Positions 41,504-47,701 of a DNA stretch of 47,701 nucleotides are shown in pieces. The notes under the pieces were generated by a model that was not told the origin of the DNA, did no database searches, and was given only the letters and a program-made list of their open reading frames with translations. Positions within the stretch are counted from its first letter, which is position 1. Each line of letters starts with the position of its first letter. Made by a program: the position numbers and the translations under genes. This stretch comes from Actinomyces urogenitalis DSM 15434 (GTDB lineage: Bacteria > Actinomycetota > Actinomycetes > Actinomycetales > Actinomycetaceae): positions 303,027 to 350,727 of the forward strand of contig NZ_DS999576.1 of NCBI RefSeq assembly GCF_000159035.1. Reading direction: 5' to 3'.

Positions 41504-43744
41504 GTGGCCGACTCCTCTAGCTCCTACTCCGCCCGTCACCTCTCTGTCCTGGAGGGGCTCGAGGCGGTCCGCAAGCGTCCCGGCATGTATATCGGCTCCA
41601 CTGACCAGCGGGGCCTCATGCACTGCGTGTGGGAGATCATCGACAACTCCGTCGACGAGGCATTGGAGGGCTACGGCGACTCGATCGCGGTGACGGTCCA
41701 TGAGGACGGCTCCATTGAGGTCCGCGACAACGGACGTGGCGTGCCTGTTGACGTCGAGCCTGGATCCGGGCTGACCGGCGTCGAGCTGGTCTACACCAAG
41801 CTGCACGCGGGCGGAAAATTCGGCGGTGGCTCCTACGGCGCGGCCGGAGGCCTGCACGGAGTAGGCGCCTCGGTGGTCAACGCTCTGTCCGAGCGGATGG
41901 ATGTGGCCGTGGACCGTGGCGGCAAGACCTACGCGATGAGCTTCCACCGCGGGGTCCCCGGCGTCTTTGACGACCCCGATCCCGCTCACCCCAGGCCGGA
42001 TACCCCTTTCACCGAGTACACCGAGGCCTCGGAGCTACGGGTGATCGGCAAGGTCAAGCGGGGCGTGAGCGGCACGCGCGTGCGCTACTGGGCTGACCCG
42101 CAAATCTTTCCTCGGCCGAGCGAGTACGACGCCGCGGCGCTGCGGGCTCGGCTGCGCCAGACCAGCTTCCTGGTTCCTGGGTTGAGCCTGACTCTGACTG
42201 ACGAGCGCAGCGCGGAGGAGGCCGCCCGGGCGGAGAAGGCTGCGCCGTCGGGCTCGGGGGCCGCGGGTGACGACCCCGCCTTGCGCGCCAGCGCGAAGAA
42301 CGCGACGGAAGAAGCCAGCGACCTGTTCGCCTCGCAGACCCAGGCGCCTGAGGGCAGTGAGGTCTTCCTGGCCAAGGGCGGGACCCGGGACTTCGTCGAC
42401 TTCCTGGCGACCGACGCCTCGGTGACGGACACCTTCCGCCTGACGGGGGAGGGGACCTACACCGAGACGGTCCAGCAGCTGGACAAGAAGAGCGGGCACT
42501 TACGGCCGGTTGAGGTCGAGCGCACCTGCAGCGTCGACGTCGCCCTGCGCTGGGGCATCGGCTACGACACCATCGAGCGCTCCTTCGTCAACATCATTGC
42601 CACCCCGATGGGCGGTACGCACCTGACCGGCTTCGAGCAGGCGGTCACCAAGGTGCTGCGCAAGCAGATTGACTCCAACGCCCGCGCGCTCAAGGTCACC
42701 GCCCGCGACGGCAAGATCGAGAAGGACGACATCCTGGCCGGCATGACCGCCGTGGTGACGGTGCGCGTGCCCGAGCCCCAGTTCGAGGGACAGACCAAGG
42801 AGGTGCTCGGTACCGCCCCGGTCCGTCAGATCGTGGCCAAGGTGGTGGAGAAGGAGCTCACCGCGCTGCTGACCTCCTCCAAACGTGACCTCAAGACCCA
42901 GTCCCGGGCGCTGCAGGAGAAGGTCGTCGGCGAGATGCGTGCGCGCATCAGCGCGCGGATGCACAAGGAGATCACCCGCCGTAAGACGGCGCTGGAGACC
43001 TCGACCCTGCCGGCCAAGCTGGCGGACTGCCGAAGTGACGACGTCGCCGCCTCAGAGCTGTTCATCGTCGAGGGCGACTCGGCGCTGGGCACGGCCAAGA
43101 ACGCCCGGAACTCCGAGTTCCAGGCTCTACTGCCGATCCGCGGCAAGATCCTCAATGTCCAGAAGGCTTCCCAGGCGGATATGCTGCGCAACGCCGAGTG
43201 CTCTGCCATCATCCAGGTGGTCGGAGCCGGGTCGGGGCGCACGTTTGACCTCGACTCCGCGCGCTACGGCAAGGTCATTCTCATGACGGACGCGGACGTC
43301 GACGGCGCCCACATCCGCACCCTGCTGCTCACGCTCTTCTTCCGTTACATGCGACCGATGATCGAGGCTGGGCGGGTCTATGCGGCGGTTCCTCCGCTGC
43401 ACCGCATCGAGGTCTCGGCGCAGGGACGGCGCAAGAAGGAAGTGATCTACACCTACTCCGACGACGAGCTCGTCCGGACGTTGCGCAAGCTGGAGAAGCA
43501 GGGACGCAGTTTCAAGGAGCCTCAGCGTTACAAGGGCCTGGGGGAGATGGACGCTCACCAGCTGGCTGAGACGACGATGGAGCCCGAGCATCGCACGCTC
43601 AGGAGGATCACCCTGGGTGACGAGGCTGAGTTGCTGGAGGCCGAGAACGTCTTCGAGTTGCTCATGGGCTCCTCGGTGGAGCCGCGTCGAGACTTCATCG
43701 TTGAAGGTGCTCAGGACATCGACCGCGAGCGCATCGACGCCTGA
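41504..43744 (+). CDS. parE: DNA topoisomerase IV subunit B (GyrB-like)
   Basis: A 746-residue type IIA topoisomerase ATPase subunit. The GHKL domain has YSARHLSVLEGLEAVRKRPG, IIDNSVDEAL (catalytic Glu and Mg Asn), DNGRGVPV and GGLHGVGASVVNAL. The transducer follows, then the TOPRIM domain with FIVEGDSALGTAKNARN and TDADVDGAHI, ending RRDFIVEGAQDI. An Ala/Glu/Ser-rich insert of about 50 residues (235-285) interrupts the transducer region. Neighbouring sigA and a parC-type gene match the Streptomyces hrdB-parE-parC locus, so ParE is preferred over GyrB. It is leaderless from GTG 41504. Confidence 0.88.
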   Translation: MADSSSSYSARHLSVLEGLEAVRKRPGMYIGSTDQRGLMHCVWEIIDNSVDEALEGYGDSIAVTVHEDGSIEVRDNGRGVPVDVEPGSGLTGVELVYTKLHAGGKFGGGSYGAAGGLHGVGASVVNALSERMDVAVDRGGKTYAMSFHRGVPGVFDDPDPAHPRPDTPFTEYTEASELRVIGKVKRGVSGTRVRYWADPQIFPRPSEYDAAALRARLRQTSFLVPGLSLTLTDERSAEEAARAEKAAPSGSGAAGDDPALRASAKNATEEASDLFASQTQAPEGSEVFLAKGGTRDFVDFLATDASVTDTFRLTGEGTYTETVQQLDKKSGHLRPVEVERTCSVDVALRWGIGYDTIERSFVNIIATPMGGTHLTGFEQAVTKVLRKQIDSNARALKVTARDGKIEKDDILAGMTAVVTVRVPEPQFEGQTKEVLGTAPVRQIVAKVVEKELTALLTSSKRDLKTQSRALQEKVVGEMRARISARMHKEITRRKTALETSTLPAKLADCRSDDVAASELFIVEGDSALGTAKNARNSEFQALLPIRGKILNVQKASQADMLRNAECSAIIQVVGAGSGRTFDLDSARYGKVILMTDADVDGAHIRTLLLTLFFRYMRPMIEAGRVYAAVPPLHRIEVSAQGRRKKEVIYTYSDDELVRTLRKLEKQGRSFKEPQRYKGLGEMDAHQLAETTMEPEHRTLRRITLGDEAELLEAENVFELLMGSSVEPRRDFIVEGAQDIDRERIDA

Positions 43745-43768
43745 GGCGGTGGGTCGGCACTGCGGGTG

Positions 43769-43800
43769 CCGGGCCCGCGGGTATCGGGAGGCGGGGCCGG
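43769..43800 (+). terminator. Candidate terminator after parE
   Basis: Arms 43769-43778 and 43791-43800 pair at 9 of 10 positions around a 12-base loop, 24 bases after the stop. There is no U-tract. Confidence 0.45.
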
Positions 43801-43843
43801 TCTGGGCAGGCCGGGCCGTAGCAGGACCGACACACGACTCGGG

Positions 43844-43849
43844 TAACCT
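43844..43849 (+). promoter_or_regulatory. Candidate -10 element of the GNAT gene
   Basis: TAACCT in the 245-base spacer, with a predicted start near 43856 and a leader of about 134 bases that begins with a strong hairpin. Confidence 0.45.
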
Positions 43850-43858
43850 GCTTCCACG

Positions 43859-43909
43859 CGTGCGAGAGGTCTGTGCCCAGGCCAGGGCCTGGTCGAGACC
43901 TCGTGCACG
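43859..43909 (+). promoter_or_regulatory. Nested hairpin in the GNAT gene leader
   Basis: Outer stem CGTGC/GCACG, a 2x2 internal loop, a 7-bp stem GAGGTCT/AGACCTC, a 3x3 internal loop, then an inner 7-bp stem CCAGGCC/GGCCTGG with a 2-base gap at its tip. It sits at the predicted 5' end of the mRNA, or could act as a late parE terminator. Confidence 0.5.
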
Positions 43910-43989
43910 GCGGCATCATGCTGAACCCAGGGTCAAGACGGCCCTCGGCGGCAGGTTTCCCCAGGCCCGTGATCTGCGAAGGAGGCGAG

Positions 43990-45045
43990 ATGGTTCCCGT
44001 TTACGGTACGTCGCGACGCACAGGGCTCGGCCCCTGGTCCATGCTCCGCCCCGGTCCCCGTTCGTCCCTGCCTTCGGTGCTGACCTGGTTGCCTCTGGGG
44101 CTGGGGGATAACGGTGAGCTGGCCGAGCTGATCGCGCGGGCGGAGGCTCAGGACGATCCTCCTTACCGCACGACAGCGCAGGAGACGAGCGAGTACTTTC
44201 TCGATCCCACCTACTCCGGGGTCGCCGGGCGTGACGACGACGGCGTCATGCGGGCCTTCGGTCTGGTTCGTATTCGGCCTGCGCACGAGATCTACGCCTC
44301 GATGACGGGGGTCGTCGACCCGCAGTGGCGCCGTCGAGGTATCGGCGGAGCCTTGCTTCACTGGCAGGCGGAGCGGGCGCGTCACCTCATTGGTGCTGAG
44401 CGTGCCGGGGCGGATCCGGGGAGCACGACGGCGACGGCGCCGGCCCACGTCGTGACCACGGTGCTGGAGGACGATGAGCGCATGAAGGGGCACATGCGCG
44501 AGCTGGGCTTCACGGCGCGGCGGTGGTACCGCGAGGTGCGCCGTCGTCTGGACGTGGAGATCCCCGAGGTGGATCTTGATGGGTTCCTGTCGATCGAGCC
44601 GTGGAGCGAGGAGCTGGACGAGGCCGCCCACCGCGCCCATAACCAGGCATATGCCGAGGGCTTTGGCGCCGCTTCGGTGAGCCTGGAGGAATGGCGTGCC
44701 GGGCGTGCCTACTTCGCCCCGGAGTGGAGCTTCATCGCGGTGGATCGTTCTGGCGACCGGGCCAGGGTGGCCGGGTACCTGCGTTCGGGACGCTACGAGC
44801 AGGACTGGGAGGCGCTGGGCTGGCGTGAGGGCTACACCGACATGCTGGGAGCCCTGGCGGACTATCGCAGCCGCGGGGTCGCCCCTGCGCTCTTGACGGC
44901 GGCCATGCGCGCCTACCAACGCGACGGGATGGAGTACGCGGCCGCCGGGGTCGACTCTGATGACCCGACCGGGGCTGTTGACCTGTATCGCGAGCTGGGG
45001 TTCGTCCCGACGCGTGGCTCGATTCTCTACGGTCTGGATGTCTAG
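43990..45045 (+). CDS. Tandem GNAT acetyltransferase domain protein
   Basis: A 351-residue protein with two GNAT folds. The N-terminal unit has the acetyl-CoA loop in VVDPQWRRRGIGGALLHWQA, and the C-terminal one has LADYRSRGVAPALLTAAMRA followed by YRELGFVPTRGSILYGLDV. The layout recalls two-domain GNAT proteins such as mycothiol synthase, but specific residues are not conserved enough to say so; the substrate is unknown. AAGGAGG at 43979-43985 decides for ATG 43990 over an upstream GTG at 43873 in the same frame. After the stop, 45046-45123 shows nothing clear. Confidence 0.85.
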   Translation: MVPVYGTSRRTGLGPWSMLRPGPRSSLPSVLTWLPLGLGDNGELAELIARAEAQDDPPYRTTAQETSEYFLDPTYSGVAGRDDDGVMRAFGLVRIRPAHEIYASMTGVVDPQWRRRGIGGALLHWQAERARHLIGAERAGADPGSTTATAPAHVVTTVLEDDERMKGHMRELGFTARRWYREVRRRLDVEIPEVDLDGFLSIEPWSEELDEAAHRAHNQAYAEGFGAASVSLEEWRAGRAYFAPEWSFIAVDRSGDRARVAGYLRSGRYEQDWEALGWREGYTDMLGALADYRSRGVAPALLTAAMRAYQRDGMEYAAAGVDSDDPTGAVDLYRELGFVPTRGSILYGLDV

Positions 45046-45123
45046 ATAGCGGTCTGGCTGGGCGTTGAGCTGGGAGGCCTGATCGGGCGTCTGGCAGGAG
45101 ACAATCACCTGATCAGAAGGGAA

Positions 45124-46651
45124 TCACCTCATCCAGTAGCGCTGCGAGCCGAGCTGATGGAGGACAGGTGGCAGAGGCCTGGTGCTCCAGGCCCCGATGG
45201 GCTCGCCAGGACGTGGACCGCGACTCTCTAGCCGGGGCGGCCTGGTGGGTGAGTGCGGCGCGGCCTGAAGCAGCCCTCGTTCGAGCTCGTTGATGACGGC
45301 GTCGGTCAGCGCCTGCGAGACGCCGGTGGGGAGGATCATGGCCGGCTGGTGATGGTGCCGAGGACCGACACGGCGTGGAAGGACGGTGATGGTGCCGTTC
45401 GGGGTACGGCGGTACCTGGTGCGGCTGGGAGTGTGCCACTCCAGGGAGCCCTCCTGCGTGCGGGTGAGGGACCAAGCCGGAGTGTGCTTGAGGCGGTGAT
45501 GGGCCTCGCACAGTGCCGTGAGGTTATCCAGGCTGGTGGTCCCGCCCTCGCTCCAGGGCTGGATATGGTCGATGTCGCAGCGTGCTGCGGGAACCTGACA
45601 ACCAGGGTGGGTGCAGGTGAGATCCCGGGCTCGTACGGCGTCGGCGAGCGCGGCCGGAGGACGGTAACGGGTGCGTCCGACGTCCAGGACGACGCCGGTG
45701 ACCGGGTCAGTGAGTAGGCGTCGCCAGGTACCGCCAGCGGCCAAGGCAACGGCGATCACGGCAGGAACGGGCGTGCTGCGTCCCCCGGCGGTCAGGGTCG
45801 CACTAGAGGCAGCGGCATCAGGTGTGGCGGCGCTGGGCATGACCGTGTTGGGTGTGGTGGCGTTGGGGGTGGCGGCGCTGGGCATGACGGTACTGGCCTC
45901 GATATTGCCGATGCTGGGCGTGCTGGGCCAGCCGGGCGAGCCGGAGGCCAGCGTGGCGTCACCCGGTGGGCTAGCAGCAGGGCAAGGGCTTGCTGCCAAG
46001 GCGGCGGCTGCAAGCTGGTCGATGGGGGCCATGACGTTGATATGGACCTTGAGACCTGGGGGAAAGATGACGGGTGGGTGACCAGCGGGCGTCCACCAGG
46101 GGCTCGTCGAGCCGACGAGCTGACTCAGGCTCGCGAGGAGAGGTTCAAGCGGCACGCCATCGGGCAGGAGCCGGCCCGGATCGGGCTCGCCGGGAAGAGG
46201 CAGACCTGGAACTAGCTCGCCCAGCAGACCCTCATTGCGATCAGGAGCGCCTGGGTGAAGGAGGCCCACGAGGCGAGCCGGCCGCAGGCAGCGATCAGCT
46301 CGCTGAGTGCATCCAGGCTCAGGTGCGCCAGCGCCTCAGCCGCGGCCATCGCCTGGCCAGGGCTAAGACTGACCGAGCGGAAAAGGTCCGTCTCACCCGG
46401 GTCGACGCCGGTGGCGGGCTCTGTGGTTAGGTCGAGAGCCTCAGGACCGCCTGCCCGGGCGGCATGGTCCGGCCAGGTGGCGCAGGAGACGATCCGTTCA
46501 ATGAGCCCAGCCAGTGCGGCACCTGAGCCAATGCGTCCAGGACCTCATCCTGGCGTTCTGACCCATGGCAGCTGACGAGCAGGGGCGTGCTGCTTCGGCC
46601 AGCCTCAGCAGGGTGAGACTGGCGGCTAGATGCACGCGCTGGTTCGAACAT
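45124..46651 (-). pseudogene. DUF222-HNH endonuclease pseudogene
   Basis: Remains of one gene lie in three different frames. From ATG 46651 to about 46515: MFEPARASS to ERQDEVLDALAQV. From about 46530 to TAG 46212: LAGLIERIVSC, then LSLDALSELIAACGRLASWA, a typical DUF222 start. From about 46250 to 45124 the last frame holds the HNH domain (TCTHPGCQVPAARCDIDHIQ, LCEAHHRLKH). The main body of DUF222 between LLIA and NEGLLGELVPG is missing. So the gene has an early frame change, a deletion with a second frame change, and an intact HNH region. Intact family members are common multicopy actinobacterial nucleases of unclear role. Confidence 0.8.
45824..45888 (-). repeat. 45-bp tandem repeat in the HNH pseudogene
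   Basis: GTGGCGGCGCTGGGCATGAC occurs at 45824-45843 and again at 45869-45888, period 45. It encodes two 15-residue units beginning TVMPSAATP in a low-complexity linker before the HNH domain. Confidence 0.8.
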
Positions 46652-46657
46652 GTGTAC

Positions 46658-46663
46658 AGTCTA
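46658..46663 (-). promoter_or_regulatory. -10 element upstream of the HNH pseudogene
   Basis: Minus-strand TAGACT (46663-46658), 6 bases, then ATG 46651: the same leaderless geometry as intact genes, so the pseudogene still has a promoter. Upstream, CGCACTCA (46665-46672) and TGAGTGCG (46702-46709) form an inverted repeat. Confidence 0.55.
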
Positions 46664-46767
46664 GCGCACTCAGGTCATGGACGCTAGTGCTTGATCATGT
46701 TTGAGTGCGGTCGAGAGGTGAATCCGTGTTCCGTCGTCTTGCCCGCCCGCCGTCTTGCCCGCCGGCG

Positions 46768-47701
46768 CTACCCCACAGCCGCCACAGGTGCGGACAACGC
46801 CGTTCCCGAGGCGTCTCGGCGCTCGTCAACCTCCGGCAGGGCCACCCCCTGGCCGCCGCTGCCGACCGCGCGCGCAGGGCCAACACCCACCCAGGCAACC
46901 ACCAGCTGGTCCTCGCCGCGAAGGAAGCGCTGGGCACGCACACCGCCGGTAGCCCGTCCCTTAGCCGGGTAACGGTCCAGCGGAGTGACCTTGACAGAGC
47001 CCGAGTCCATCCCCGGCAGGGCCCCCTCGGCGTCGGCGATCGTGACGACGACGGCCTCGGCGAGCAGCTCGGCCGGAACCGATGCCCCGGCGATGACCCG
47101 GGCACCCTCGTGCAGGCTGATCCCCGCCATGCCCGCGGCCCCGCGTCCCTGAGGGCGGACCTTTGAGGCCTCAAAGCGGAGGAGCTGGGCGTCATCGGTG
47201 ACCAAGGTGAGCACATCCGTGTCCGCTGCGATACCGGCGAAGACCACACGGTCGCCGTCGGCCAGGGAGATGACCTCCCAGCTCTCGCCACGTGCGGGCT
47301 CATCGCCCGGCTTGACCCGCTTGATGACGCCGCCGGCCGTCGCCAGCACAACGGGCTCGCGTTGGGCCTCGCCCACAGGAACGAGCCCGACCACTGTCTC
47401 ACCGGGCTCCAGGTCCACGAGCAGGCCCACGGGCTGGCCCCCAGCCAGTGACGGCGCCCCCTCCAGACGAGGCACCTCGGGAGTGGAGAGCACCTCCATG
47501 ACCACCAGCCGCCCCGTGTCGGTGACGACGCCGACTCGGCTGCGCGCCGTCGTCGGCACCTGGCTGGTCAGCGCGTCGTGACGCTGCCGCTCCCCGGTAC
47601 GTGGGACTGCCTCGGCGCCAGCCACCCGGGCCACCAGCCCGGTGGCGCTGAGCAGCACACGGCAGGGGTCGTCCGGAACCGTGAGCGGGACCTGGGAGGC
47701 G
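46768..47701 (-). CDS. parC: DNA topoisomerase IV subunit A, C-terminal part (partial)
   Basis: The window ends inside this gene; about 310 C-terminal residues are present. They form the DNA-wrapping beta-pinwheel of GyrA/ParC proteins, with repeating blades such as LLVDLEPGETVVGLVPVG, VVLATAGGVIKRVKPGDE, LVTDDAQLLRFEASKVRPQG and YPAKGRATGGVRAQRFLRGE. The catalytic Tyr and breakage-reunion domain lie outside the window. The Lys/Arg-x-Gly-Arg pattern RPQGRGAAGMAG is a GyrA-box-like degenerate form, fitting ParC. With parE nearby it would form the decatenating topoisomerase IV-type enzyme. Confidence 0.85.
   Translation of the reverse strand, partial: ASQVPLTVPDDPCRVLLSATGLVARVAGAEAVPRTGERQRHDALTSQVPTTARSRVGVVTDTGRLVVMEVLSTPEVPRLEGAPSLAGGQPVGLLVDLEPGETVVGLVPVGEAQREPVVLATAGGVIKRVKPGDEPARGESWEVISLADGDRVVFAGIAADTDVLTLVTDDAQLLRFEASKVRPQGRGAAGMAGISLHEGARVIAGASVPAELLAEAVVVTIADAEGALPGMDSGSVKVTPLDRYPAKGRATGGVRAQRFLRGEDQLVVAWVGVGPARAVGSGGQGVALPEVDERRDASGTALSAPVAAVG

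Noticed and set aside
43745-43989. Known riboswitch or tRNA in the spacer before the GNAT gene
   Set aside because: There is a strong hairpin but no cloverleaf, no T-loop GTTCRA pattern and no riboswitch core that I recognise.
45824-45888. CRISPR-like repeats in the HNH pseudogene
   Set aside because: The 45-bp period is a multiple of 3 and encodes a low-complexity protein linker.

Overview
The window is high-GC, gene-dense chromosomal DNA of an actinobacterium, most likely Actinomyces or a close relative in the Actinomycetaceae. This is inferred from several gene orders and proteins: recO-uppS-zur-glyS (as around Mycobacterium Rv2357c-Rv2362c), a fabG-inhA-like pair, divergent glgC/glgM, an idsA-pknL-aroG neighbourhood, a primary sigma factor followed by a DUF7455 protein and topoisomerase IV-type parE/parC, a PPi-type phosphofructokinase and a DUF222-HNH gene. 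I found no rRNA, tRNA, CRISPR array, insertion sequence or prophage.

Layout. 1-910: recO end and uppS. 916-4055: zinc operon znuA-znuC-znuB-zur on the minus strand, with a Zur-like box on the znuA promoter. 4170-6934: glyS and a YibE/F membrane protein. 6914-10408: dusB, then fabG-fabI and a SixA-type phosphatase. 10410-13882: serB, glgC and divergent glgM. 13915-17208: a hypothetical gene, then an ABC ATPase-NfeD-SPFH operon. 17286-21846: a heterodimeric ABC exporter and a TrmH-type methyltransferase. 21848-22892: two decayed membrane-protein genes. 23084-25974: a PTS EIIBCA permease and a hypothetical. 26016-30629: ABC-F, ErpA-type Fe-S carrier, FKBP lipoprotein, superoxide dismutase and a receiver-like protein. 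30638-34538: exonuclease/GIY-YIG protein, plsC and PPi-phosphofructokinase. 34629-39191: aroG, pknL and idsA. 39299-43744: sigA, DUF7455 protein and parE. 43990-47701: tandem-GNAT protein, a DUF222-HNH pseudogene and the C-terminal part of parC.

Three themes stand out. First, about fifteen genes have a TAnnnT (mostly TAGnnT) -10 element exactly 6-7 bases before an ATG or GTG and no Shine-Dalgarno sequence, the signature of leaderless transcription; these promoters fix many start codons. Two divergent gene pairs share the TA of back-to-back -10 elements. Second, the primary sigma factor carries, between an acidic N-terminus and region 1.2, about 110 residues resembling the N-terminal part of secreted right-handed beta-helix (pectate-lyase-like) proteins; I know of no description of this. 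Third, the intergenic regions hold strong symmetric elements: a perfect 48-bp palindrome after sigA, a perfect 22-bp-arm inverted repeat between two divergent promoters, an 18-bp-stem bidirectional terminator, a sodA leader palindrome and a nested hairpin in the GNAT leader.

Working together: zinc import is coupled to its own repressor; fabG/fabI, plsC, uppS and idsA supply lipids and isoprenoids; glgC/glgM start glycogen or alpha-glucan synthesis; the PTS and PPi-phosphofructokinase serve sugar use; pknL, sigA, parE and parC belong to cell-cycle and transcription core functions.
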